Positions 1 to 10,865 of a stretch of 64,000 bases of DNA are shown here, piece by piece (the first letter of the stretch is position 1; each line of letters opens with the position of its first letter). The translations under genes and the position numbers were made by a program. A model generated the notes under the pieces. The model was not told the origin of the DNA. It saw nothing but the letters and a program-made list of their open reading frames with translations, and made no database searches. The stretch is from positions 11,821,868-11,885,867 of the forward strand of contig NC_045150.1 in NCBI RefSeq assembly GCF_008831285.2, read 5' to 3'. The DNA is from Nymphaea colorata. Its lineage: Eukaryota > Streptophyta > Magnoliopsida > Nymphaeales > Nymphaeaceae.

Positions 1-1460
1 TTCTCCCTCCTAGCTCCTTGGCTGCAGCAATTTGATAGAATGCTCCAAAATTTCATCCCCCCCCCTTGGTGGCCAAGGGGAGGTTTATTAGAGGAGGAGG
101 TGGGTTCAACCACCTTCTTAACTCACCTTGGGAACTTGCTTAAGACCTTGGGGACTGTAAAATGAGTTAAATAGACTTTAAAGGCTCTAATTGACCATTT
201 CTCAGCCCATTTCCACGAGCTAGGTGGGCTGGGCTAGGTTTGGTCAACATGGGTTCAGACCTAGGTGACCATTTTGACCAAAATTTTGGACGAAAATGCC
301 CTTGCACAGGGTTTTGCCCTTATTTTGTACTATTTATTTATTTTTTGTTTGAAATCGAGCTTGTAAGGTTAAAACCTAGTTACTAAGCTCCAAATGCCAT
401 TGAATTATGATAATTAAATTTAAATTTTAATAAAATTTATCAAATTTGGTTCGAAAAGGGTATTTTCGTCCAAAACTTGATTGAAAATGGATTTCAACTG
501 AATCAAACTTTCACTTGAGAAATTCAATTTAAATTTGGTATTTGATTCATGCATTTGACAAATTCAAATGTTTATTTGCCTTTCATAAACCATTTTAGGC
601 TTTTTAATCTTAAGTTGACCGCAGAAGGGCAAAATTGTCCAAATTGATCAATTTCGACCAATTGACCAAAGTCAAAGCGCATTTGCAAGTAGTTTGACTT
701 TATTTGAGGTAATTTGATAAATTTGGGTCAAGAAAGCTCTTAATTGAGCTAAATTGTACTTTGACTGAGTTTAGTCAAAGTGGGTTTGGTTCGGTCAAAG
801 TCTATTTTCGTCCATTAATTGGATCATGAGACAGACTTACGTTTTGACTGTGTTGAGCCCATGGTGACCGAACCTAGCTGGAATTGGCACCACATTTGAG
901 TGCACCCGGGTCAAACCTACTTGGATTAAGTAGGTTAGGTGAGTTTGACCAGTCTAGTAATTGCTTCCTTGAAAATTATTTTTTTCTTTAAGGAGGACCT
1001 GGTTAAAGAAGAGAGAGAGACATAAATGTCTCTCTTTTCCTAGGTTTCTCCTTTATTTCTTCTTGAAAATGACTTTTCTTCAATTAATTTGAGAGAAAAT
1101 ATTTATTTATTATTTTTTTGACATGGAGGGGGCATGGCCCCTGGGGGGCTCTTGACCACACGGGCTAGGTGGGGCCCACACGTGGGTTCCACGTAGCATT
1201 TTAGACTGAATTAGATCCAATTCTTGGATCTAAGTCAAAATTTGCATTTTGCAATTGGATTTGGATTTCAAATGACATTTGCAATTGTATTTGGACTCGT
1301 AATCCTGCATTGGGATTCGTGTATCGGGTTAAATTCACGATTTGAATCTAATTGTTCTTTAGATTCGAAATTGGCTTTGAAATTGCAAATTTTCACAATT
1401 CTTTTGTGAAATTTGCACATTGCTTCAATTTTGATGTGGAAAAATTTGGGGTGTTAACAG
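1..1460 (-). repeat. 3' LTR of the Tat-like element (inner part only)
   Basis: This segment matches 13018-14476 almost base for base. It contains the U3 end, whose sense start TGTTAACACC lies at 1460, next to the polypurine tract. The rest of this LTR (about 2.3 kb, if the 5' LTR boundary is right) lies outside the window. Relative to the other LTR it has a 1-bp deletion in the TATA box (bases 84-91). Small ORFs inside are part of the repeat and are not genes. Confidence 0.92.
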
Positions 1461-1477
1461 ATGCCCCTCTTTGCTGT
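1461..1477 (-). other. Polypurine tract of the Tat-like element
   Basis: On the minus strand this reads CAGCAAAGAGGGGCATC immediately before the LTR start TGTTAACACC. A purine run abutting the 3' LTR is the standard plus-strand primer of LTR retrotransposons. Confidence 0.75.
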
Positions 1478-2522
1478 TAAGCAAATTGAATAATTTGCTT
1501 AATAGCAAAGATTCACGCACCAAATTTTTGCAAATCGTTTGGAAAATCCATTTTTCAAATGATGTTGAACCATCCTCGCTCGAGGGAAAATGCTAGGCAT
1601 AGACCTGAAATAAGAAGATTTTTCTCCATCTCATTGGAGACTTTGTAGAGGAATTAATGTTGGTTGAAAAATTTTGTAATTGTGAAAGTTTTTGCATTTG
1701 ATGCTTGGAGAAATTTGCCCTCGATGCCTTCTAAACCATTGGCAAGTGTTTTTTCTCTCCTTTTACTTAGTTTTTCACATACTCGCTTTTGCTTTTGAAT
1801 TTTGATTTTCTTTTTGAGCCACCCTTCACTCTTGGGAGAAATTCCTCACCACCCCAAAAGCTACTACGGAGTTCCACTGCTTTGGCGGTTTTGTGTAGTT
1901 TGCTTTGTGTAATATCAAGTCTATCGGGCTTTCTTCTGAACCCTTGTAACAAGCTTTGGGCCGGTAACTCCTAGACCAGTTGGCCTCATGGTACAAAATG
2001 TAAAACACTCCCTGGGCTTACTTGCTCGAATTCAGAAGGCTTTAGGAGACTTAATATAAGCAAAATGTTCATGGATTGCTTTTTAGCTTCACGGCGTAAG
2101 CATAGGTCATATGCCCACCCGCGCCTGCTGAGCTTTGAACCAGAGGAACAACTACACTCACCCCGAGCTCATTGCTCAACTCATTTCGCTTGATAGCTTT
2201 TTCTAGCATCTTGCCAAGGTCTTTTAGGTGACAAGACTTTTTCTTATGGCATCTCATGCTAGACCTTTACAAATGCCGATTGTCGGGACCAACATTAATT
2301 ACTATACATTAGTCCCTCAATGTCTGTGAAATTTCTTGCCTATTTCAAGACGATGTCCTTGCAATTGTCCTCAAGACATGGGTTGAGTTTGAGAATTTTG
2401 ATGCATTTTTGAAACTTTTCCCTAAGGGATACCATGCCCCTTAGTTGGTTTGAAAATTGTTACAAACGTGCTTATCAAAGCACAACTATTTTGAATTTTT
2501 TTTTTTTTTTTGAATTGCAAAT
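1478..2522 (-). other. Untranslated region between pol and the 3' LTR
   Basis: About 1 kb downstream of the pol stop and upstream of the polypurine tract. Short ORFs on both strands have no recognisable domain. Tat-lineage elements commonly carry long non-coding 3' regions. A T-rich run lies near 2498-2510. Confidence 0.6.
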
Positions 2523-5500
2523 TCAAGTATAGAATTTTTTGAGATGCAAAGCATTAATTGGATCGGGGATTTCAACCCCATCGGCATCAATCAGTCGATA
2601 AGAATTGTGAGGTAGAACCTCTTTGACAACATATGGTCCTTCCCAGTTTGGCGCCCATTTTCCTTTGGGTCTACTCCTGAGTGGAACTATGGATCTTAAA
2701 ACAAGATCATTTACCTGAAATTTTCTTTCAATGACTGATTTGGCATAATGTCGGGCGACTCTCTTACGATAGACTTCGGCATGCTCTGCCGCTTGTAGTC
2801 TTTGCTCGTCTAAGAGGTCTAATTGAGCAAGTCTCTTTTTTTTATATTTGCTAATTGGGAGTTTAATGAGAGCAGCAAATTTCATTGCTGGTTAATCAAA
2901 ATCTTGTTGGTTGCTTCTGCCTGACCATTACCTTGAGGGTAATATGGGGCAGAAAAGTGATGTTGTATTTTGTGTTGGTGACAAAGATTGCGCATTTTCT
3001 CATTTTTGAAATGAGTACCGTTATCAGAAACGATATCATGCGGGATGCCAAATCTACACAAAAGATTTTTATGAATGAAGGACACTACGTGTTGTCCTTC
3101 GACTGTTTTTAAAGTGATCGCTTCCACCCATTTGGTGAAGTAATCTGTAGCTGCAAGAAAATACCTGTGTCCATTTGAGGCATGTGGATTGATTGGACCG
3201 ACTACGTCGAAGACCCACATGGAGAATGGCCATGGTGAGCTAACCGAATGAAGGTACGCTGCTGGAGCATGAATTGATGGTGCATGCAACTGACATTTGA
3301 TGCATTTCTTGACAAATTGGTGACAGTCTCTTTGCATTGTGGGCCAATAGTACCCTGCTCTGACTATCTGCTTGACGAGGGTCTGATACCCTACATGTCC
3401 CCCACAAATTCCTTCATGGGCTTCTTAAATGACTTCTAGTGCCTCATTTGCGTCGAGACATCTAGCATATTCTGTGATGAATCCTCTCCTGTATAGGATG
3501 TCAGCTAGAATGAAATATCTTGAAGACATGTGTCTCAAAACTTTGTTCTTTTCGAGACATTTCTGGTGGAAGTGTTCCAGTTTGGAGAAAATCCTTGATG
3601 TTCTGATACCATGGTGTTTCTCTACTTTCTGCTTGCAACACCTGTTCTGGTATGACAAAAGATGGTTGTTCGAGTCTTCCAACTTCAAAAGATCTGATAG
3701 ATTCTTCAGGTTTGAAGGCAATGGTAGAGCCTAAACTGGCTAAACCGTCTGCTATTGGGTTAAATTCTCTTTTGACATGTAAGAGTTGACATTCCTCGAA
3801 CTGTCTTAAGAGGGAAGCTGCTAACTCTTGATATGGGATCAATTTTTGATATTTGACTTGCCAATCTCCATTGACCTGACTGACAGCTAAGAGAGAATCT
3901 CCAAAAATGCGAACTCTCTGCACTTTAAATTTGAGCAACATTTTGAGTCCTTGGATTAGGGCCTCGTACTCTGCCATATTATGCGTGTAGGAAAAATTCA
4001 ATTTGAGATAGTAAGGAATCATTTCCCTTTCTGGTGTAATGAAAAGTATCCCAATGCCTGCCCCAGCTGTGCTCTTAGATCCATCACAGTACATCTCCCA
4101 AATCGGCTCTGGTTCAGTTGTCAGGATTTGCTCATCTGGAAAATCATCATTTGTTCTAATTTCTTCATATAGAGGAAAATCTGCCAATTGGTTTGCAATG
4201 GCTTGCCCCTTGATTGATTTTTGTGACACATATTCCAAATCATATTGCATCAGCAAAACCTGCCACTTTGCTATCCTTCCATTCAGAAATGGCTGTTCGA
4301 GGATATATTTGAGTGGATTAAGTTTGGATAAAATTTTAACTTCACAAGCCAATAGATAATGCCTTAATTTTTGACACATCCACACCAAGGCTAAGCAAGT
4401 TTTTTCCATGTGCGAGTAGTTCTTTTCATACTGTACAAATGTCTTACTGATGTAATAAATGGCATGTTCTATTCGGCATCCTTCTTCATATTGAGCCAGA
4501 AATCTACCACAGGCTGAATCGTTAACTGTGATGTAAAGGAGTAGAGGTTCCCCTAAAATTGGAGGTTTTAAAATTGGTGGGCAAAGAAGATACTTCTTGA
4601 TCTTTTCGAATGAGGCTTGACATTCATGCCCCCATTCAAATTTGACTTCTTTCCGCAGTAAATGGTTGAAGGGTTCGCACCTCATGGCGAGATTAGATAT
4701 AAACCTTCTGATTGACTAAATTTTGCCTTGCAAGCTGCGTATCTCCTTAAGATTTGTTGGGGGTGACATTTCGACGATCGCCTTTGCTTTGGAAGGATCC
4801 ATCTCGATTCCCTTTTTGCTGACCATAAATCCCAAAAGCTTACCGGATTCCACACCAAATACACATTTTTGTGGATTCAACCTAAGTTTGTATTGTAAGA
4901 GTCTATCAAAAACTTGAGAGAGAATGTTGATGTGATTCTCCCTTGTTTTTGACTTAATTAGTAGATCATCTACATATGCATCCATGATTTAATGCATTTG
5001 GTCATGAAAAATAGCTGCCATAGCCCTTTGATATGTTGCCCCAGCGTTCTTCAAACCAAATGGCATTACTGTATAGTAGAAGGTACCCCATGGGGTTGTA
5101 AATGATGTTTTGGCTTAATCTTGAGCTGCCAACTTAATTTGGTTATAACCAGAATATCCATCCATAAATGAGAACATAGCGTGACCTGCGGTACTGTCTA
5201 CCAACAAGTCAATGTTTGGAAGTGGGTAGTCATCCTTTGGTGTAGCCTTATTCAAATCTCTGAAATCGATGCAGAGCCGAATTTTGCCATTTTTCTTTGG
5301 GACTACCACAATGTTTGCTAACCATTCAGGATAGTCGATTGTTCGGATGAACCCTGCCTTTAGTAGGTCTTCCAGGCCTTCCTTAACTTGCCCCTCAAGA
5401 CGAGGGTCTAGTTTCCTCAACTTTTGTTTGATTGGCTTGCATTCTGGTTTCAATGGTAGTCGATGCTCGACTAATTTTGTATCAAGTCCTGGCATGTCCT

Positions 5501-5798
5501 CATAAGTCCACGCAAAGGCTTCTTGATGCTTTTTGAGGAAATCTATCAACTCTTTTCTTTTTTCTGCTGAGAGACTTGTTCCAATTTGCAAAATCTTTGG
5601 ACTCTCTTCCGTGCCAATGTTAATTTCCTCAATCGGATCATTAATCAGAGGTGACGGTTGATCTTACTTTCTCATTTGGATGAACTCTGGACATTCGGCC
5701 TCAGTGAGTTTTAGATTTATCTCCTTAAAAGCTTTTGATGTTTGATCCTCAAATGTCATCCTAAAGATTGTAAAGAAGTTAGATGAAATTTGAGACAT
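2523..5798 (-). pseudogene. pol: Broken Tat-like pol: RT, RNase H, second RNase H, integrase
   Basis: A candidate ATG lies at 5798. RT motifs are clear: VPKKNGKIRLCIDFRDLNKA near 5300, YSGYNQI, MPFGLKNAG, and the catalytic YVDD at 4966-4977. An RNase H-like domain follows (about 4200-4600), then a second RNase H-like domain starting at CDGS near 4090 and ending before 3700; this pair is typical of the Tat lineage. Integrase shows its HHCC-type finger (split by a stop), core Asp residues in FDVVGP and SDNGTHF and the Glu in QAEATNK, then a C-terminal WEGPYVV motif. In-frame stops lie at about 5664, 5115, 4986, 4716, 3425 and 2882. The frame shifts near 3550, inside the linker before integrase. 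Roughly 60-90 residues that normally follow the integrase core appear deleted at about 2882, where the frame changes again. It cannot encode a functional polyprotein. Confidence 0.9.
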
Positions 5799-5917
5799 TG
5801 TATATGGAAGTAATTTGCATTTGCCATTGTATTTTTGAAGGTATTACAAAATGAAGACACTTGGTCTATTTGAGTACAATGGCGACAAAATGACAAAATG
5901 ATGGCGGATTTGTTGAT

Positions 5918-8488
5918 TCAAATTGATGGTGAACATCCGCCTATGGTATTGCTCTTGACGAAAGGTACTGGCTTGAATTCTTCCTCAACATCCACTTTTT
6001 CATAGCTTTGGCACCCCAATGCTTGAGTGCCTCGTTGTCCTGTCAAGGTAACTGGTTCTAAGATTCCATTTTCATGTTTGCCAAGGCCAGTAAATGGCTG
6101 GTAGCCATGGCGTATGAGTAAATCCAATCCTTTCTCATTCTGGCAGAATTTCTTGAACAACGGATGACTTTTGTAACTTGTTTCAAGTTTGGTACCCTTT
6201 TTCACCCATACCTGTTTCTTTGGTTTCTGAATGGCCAATCTGCTAAGACTTTGAGATATTTCTTCCTCTTTGCATACTCGAATACTGGGTACCTCAATTG
6301 TATATGTTGGTACCGGAATCATTGGGTGTACAAGCCGACTTTCCCTATCCTCTGCATAGATGGTTATAGAATTCCCGTTGTGAGTCCATTTGACACACTG
6401 ATGTAGAGTGGAGGGAACTGCATTGGTAGCATGGATCCATGGCCTGCCAAGCAACAAGTTGAAGGAGGGTTCAATATCCACCACATGAAATAAAACCCGA
6501 TGATACGTCTTAGAAATATTCAAATCCAAACATATGCATCCTAGGCATGGTTGTCCTGTCTCGTCATATCCACAGATGAAAATTGTGGATGGAGTATAGT
6601 CGGCATGTCTTATGCCTAACTCACGAGCTGTTTGTTGTGGACAGATGTTCAGGCTTGCTCCACCATCAATTAAAACGTGGGGGACTCGGGTGCCCCTTGT
6701 CTCTATCACTATGTGCAAGGCGTCATTGTGCGATGCACCTCCAGTTGGTAGATCTTTATCAGAGAATATGATCGGACTATTTTCACATAGTTCAAAAGCC
6801 CATTCATTCCCCCTGTTAGGGCTAAACTCTCCCTTCTTGATTTCAGGTAAGGGGTCCAATTCATTGAAAATGGATTCCAATGATTCAGGGTCGCACACTT
6901 GTGACTTCTGATCAATCTCTGTCAGATGGTCTTGTTTAACCAGTCCGGTTTGTGCATTGATGGATCCTTTATCATATTTGAAAAGCAATCCAAAGAAATC
7001 CAGGGACGCTGTATCCCTTTTGTTTGTCACCATAATTTGACGACCTGTTGAAAATCTGACCATCGAAACTATTCCTTTGCCATGTTTAGGAAAAGGATTC
7101 TTGAGAATGTCTGGCTGTTCACTGACCTCTTTGATTATTTCTTTGTCAACTGCATCTTGCACAATATTTTTAAGTACAAGGCAGTCTTCCATATCATGTC
7201 CTGGAGCGCGATGAAATTTGTAGAATTGCTCTTTGTTTTTCCCCATCATTGGTGGGGGGTTGGAGACTTTTGGGAGAAACAGAGTACCTCTTTCGATTAG
7301 CATATGCATGACCTCTTCATAACTTTGTTGTAATGGGGTGAATTTTCTATCGTACCCCCATCCAAGATGTTTGTTTTTGGTGCCACTACTACTGCCACTA
7401 GCTGTGTCCATTACCCCTTTATTCTTGGGATATTCAGACTTTTCTTTCTTGAAGGCTGCAGCGTTGGCCACGATGTTGGCTGGAGCAGTCTGACTTCTGC
7501 TATTCTTCTTTGTATCTTCCCTTACTTTTACCGAGATGACAGCATCAAAAGCTCCATTCTCAATTCCTGCTTCAATGCATTCTGCCCTCTCAGTGAGATC
7601 GATGAAAGACTTGATTGGAGCATTGGAAATGAGGCTCCTTAATGGTTGTGTCAAATTGTTTACGATCAATCCCAATGCATGGGATTGAGAGATTGGGTCT
7701 CTCATCTTGTTGCAAGAAGACCTCCACCTCTGAATAAAATCTCTCACCTTTTCACCTGGCCTCTGTTTTAGATAGCATAATGTGGTGATCGTTAGTGCAG
7801 TTTCAATGTTTTGAATGAACCTTTCAATGAAAAGGTTGATTAACATGTCAAAATTTTTCAATTCCACTGGGTTGATGTGTTCCCGATACCATTGTGCTGC
7901 AATTCCTTCTAAGCTTCTAGGGAAACATCGAAAGAGGGCCCTATGATTGTGGTGGAATTTGTAGCATTCAGCAAAGAACATGGCCAAATGTGCCTTTGGG
8001 TCTCCATGGCCATCAAATTTGATAAATTTCTTGGGCAAGTTTTTTATGTGTTTGTCATTTTCGAAGCTTTCGTAGAAATCTTCGCAAGTGAAATTCCTCT
8101 TGTTCTTGCCTTTAAGTTGTACTACATTTAACTTCTTTTCAACTTCCTGGATTTTTGTTTTCTAGGATTCTCCCTTCTTTTTTTTCTTGGGAGTTTTCGG
8201 TTCTTCCTCTCTACTAGATTCTGTTGTAGCGTCTTCAGAAGAGTCTGAACTGCTTGATGAGTACTTTCTTGTTTTCTTCCCTTTCTTTTTGGCTTTTTCT
8301 GCCTGCGCTTGTTCTTCATTGAACATGATCATGTATTTCCAGAATCTTCTGTATTCCTCAAATTTCGGGTCATTTATTACCAGCTTGGGAGGTGTTTCTG
8401 AGGAGGATTCTTCTTCCCTGTCTCCTATAAAAGGTTGATCAAGCTCCATTTCACTCCTTCTCCTGCTTTGGCTTCTGGTTTCAACCAT
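5918..8488 (-). pseudogene. gag-pro: Tat-like gag-protease with C-terminal G-patch (one in-frame stop)
   Basis: The likely start is the ATG at 8488 (MVETRSQSRRR). A single TAG at 8162-8164 splits the reading frame; the larger downstream part is open for 706 codons. The N-terminal tail is charged and low-complexity (Ser/Glu, then a Lys run). The gag core (IAAQWYREHINPVELKNFDM, LIERFIQN, RPGEKVRDFIQRW) spans about 7950-7500. A degenerate zinc-knuckle-like segment (FYKFHRAPGHDMEDC) near 7190-7230 lacks the usual first Cys. The aspartic protease active site reads LIDGGAS (6653-6676) with the later LLGRPWIH motif. The last about 60 residues (GYQPFTGLGKHENG, near 6060-6130) look like a G-patch, an RNA-binding module also known after protease in some retroelements. 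Pol follows in another frame, 119 bp downstream of the stop. Confidence 0.88.
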
Positions 8489-8671
8489 AAAGCGGATGTT
8501 CACCTGGCAAGAAGAAAAATTGAAAATGTTAGGATGTGAATTGATGAGAGATGACAAATTTTGATTACATATTAAAAGAAAGATGAGAATGACAAAACTT
8601 GACAAAGTTTAACATAACCTGACAAAACTTGACAAATTTTGGCTTAATGACAATGAACTAGACATGACAAT

Positions 8672-9883
8672 CTATGACAGAATGATAGATGGGCGGACTT
8701 CATCCCACCATTTTACATATTCGGGACCCATTCCTGGACCAAGGACAAGATACAAGTGAGCAAATGATTCCCAATGTTGCTGGGCATTGGTGTATATCCC
8801 GGACCACTCTTCAGTGTCTAGTTCACACTCCACAATGGCTCCTTCCGACTCAATTGGATATGCCTTCCTCTGACGCAGTGAGAATTGCCTGAGGCAACGC
8901 TCTGGATGATATTCAATTATGAAAAACGGTCCCAATAGAAGACTTCCTCTGACTGGGTTGTAAGTGTATCTTGACTTGATGACCTCTCGATCAAAAAAGT
9001 CCCAAATGATGGTGGAGTCATCAACTTCCTCCATCTTTCTGCGATAGTGCTCCATACTGGATAACTGACCGTCTGTGTTTTGAAAATGACATGATTGTGG
9101 CCCCACATGTTTGTAGAACCATGCTTGCAGTGCAAAGACACATCATTCTATCGAGTCTGCATCTCCAATTGAAAATTTGGCCAACCCTCTGTAAAGGAAT
9201 GCCAAGGCTGCCATTGCTATGGAAATGTGACGGACTTTGACATGCCCCCATTTTCTAAAGAGGCGAGCTATGCGGAAATCCATTATGTGTTCTTCATTAT
9301 TGAAGAAGATAAGACCCATGGTACAAGTCACCATGGAGTTTTTGTACTTGTCTGTAACACTTCTAGATAGTGACGCAGGGTTGACAAATTGGGAGTATGT
9401 TTCACCAAGCTCTTGTAGTTGAAGATATTGATGTCCATCTTTCTCTAGAAAATGTCAACTCCTTTTCCCTGTGAGTTTACGAATCACTTCTAGAGTTTTG
9501 ACTTGACCTTGGTTTACAAGGAACTGGTCTTCAATTGGACCTCTTGGGTCACCTTTTGGTTCTGGCAAACCCATAATGTTGGAGAACTCATCAAGAGTGA
9601 TTGTCATTTCACCCCATGGAAACCAGAATGTGTTGGTCCTTGGGTTCCATCTTTCAGCAATTGCATGAATTAGATTGCCATTGATAGGTTGTATGGCAAG
9701 ACTGACTGCTTCTTCAAGACCGCAATCCTCTAAGTGATCCGGGAACATACACCTAAAAGTTGGGTACCATGAAAGATACCACTGAGGTAGGTAGACTCCA
9801 CTTGGGATGATGCGAAGTCCGGATCGGCCTTGACATGACCCGAATAGGATGTGGTCATATGGGAAGATACTTTCTGAGTCCAT
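8672..9883 (-). pseudogene. Plant mobile domain (PMD-C type) ORF upstream of gag
   Basis: One reading frame of 404 codons runs from the ATG at 9883 to the TGA/TAG region at 8672, interrupted only by two in-frame stops at 9455-9457 and 9143-9145. The N-terminal third carries AERWNPRTNTFWFPWGEMTI, TLDEFSNIMGLP and PYDHILFG-like segments typical of the plant mobile domain family (MAIN/MAIL1-related, also called aminotransferase-like). Later parts (FRIARLFRKWGHVKVRHISI, AALAFLYRGL, ILGPFFIIEYHPERC-like) continue the domain. It lies in the same orientation as gag, with 183 bp between its stop and the gag ATG. In the element it occupies the place of the extra ORF1 of Tat/Ogre elements. A splice-acceptor-like tract (TTCTCTTGTCTAG) directly abuts the ATG. 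Function in the element is unknown; PMD proteins of the host act in gene and TE silencing. Confidence 0.78.
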
Positions 9884-10651
9884 CTAGACAAGAGAAGGTA
9901 TTAGACTTTGACATGAATTGACCCAATAGAGACTCGAGAAGAGTTTTGACATTGGGTTTGGACATGGACTTAGGGGCAAAGTAAAGCATCACATGCGTCC
10001 AAACAAGCAGTTAATGAAAAATTGATAATGCAATTCCTAGGACTCTTGCCTATATGCATTATTTTGAAAATTGGTCTTGGAACCTATGAAAAATAAATGG
10101 GTAAATGATTCTTTATTTATCCAAAATTTATGGTATACCTATATACCAAATTTATGGTACTAGCATTGACTCCTCCAAGGGTTTTCTAGATTTGGGCTCT
10201 CCATTTCTCCTTGTTCACCCATCGATATACCGGGACAATTGTCCGTTTCGGTACTAATGGGGGGACTTCTCAGTCCAATTGGGTGGTCCAGTTGTAAGGC
10301 TATATCTTGGACTAATGTCCTAGAAATAGCCTGGCAACATGATGACCGGGATATGATATAGGTAAGGATTTGTTTTTCAAAATTCATGAGAAGATGCAAA
10401 ATAGATGGCTCTATTGCATACATTCTGAAGAGATGGATTTGAAATTTTGAGAGCATACATGGGCTGCATACAATCCTTAAATTGAGAAGGGGTAGGATAA
10501 ATTGAAATGAAGGAGGTTCATGAAATCTCCTCAATGTACACTACATGATGTCGGTATGCATTTTTACGAATTTTTTTTTTTTGCAATTGATGTCTGACAT
10601 TGGTGAAAATAACTCATATATGATCCAAATAAGTCTTTAGACAAACAATGA
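9884..10651 (-). other. 5' leader of the Tat-like element
   Basis: Between the candidate primer-binding site and the PMD ATG. No domain-bearing ORF was found. It includes one arm of a 22-bp inverted repeat (10609-10630) and a T-run at 10570-10582. Confidence 0.55.
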
Positions 10652-10865
10652 CGGGTCCCACTGGGTCTGCCGTCTGTTCGCACCCCACTCCTTTTTCAAG
10701 GAGGTCGAAATGCGAGTCAGCAAAATTCTTTTAAAATTGGGGTTTTGAGAAAATTTCCAAGAGAAAGGGATCCGCTCGTCGGTACGAGGTCCAACCGTTC
10801 CTGCCGCCTTTAACAGGGGTAATTAGACCAAGGACTAAGGATCATTTGGATCATATACGAGTTAT
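10609..10865. repeat. Inverted repeat flanking the U5/primer-site junction
   Basis: Arms at 10609-10630 and 10844-10865 are reverse complements over 22 bp with one difference, which would be a G-U pair in the minus-strand RNA. The 213-bp loop contains the predicted LTR end and primer-binding site. In retroviral RNAs a U5-leader stem brackets the primer site; the same arrangement is inferred here. Confidence 0.6.
10652..10674 (-). other. Candidate primer-binding site (degenerate)
   Basis: Directly inside the LTR end ...GGGGTGCGAACA the minus strand reads GGCAGACCCAGTGGGACC. It resembles, with small gaps, the TGGCGACTCCACTGGGGA type primer site that I recall from Tat-lineage elements. The match is imperfect, so this and the LTR boundary it implies are moderate-confidence calls. 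Confidence 0.45.

Noticed and set aside
1224-1409. 61-codon frame present identically at 14241-14426
   Set aside because: It lies inside both LTRs and has no domain; the identity comes from the LTR repeat, not from coding constraint.
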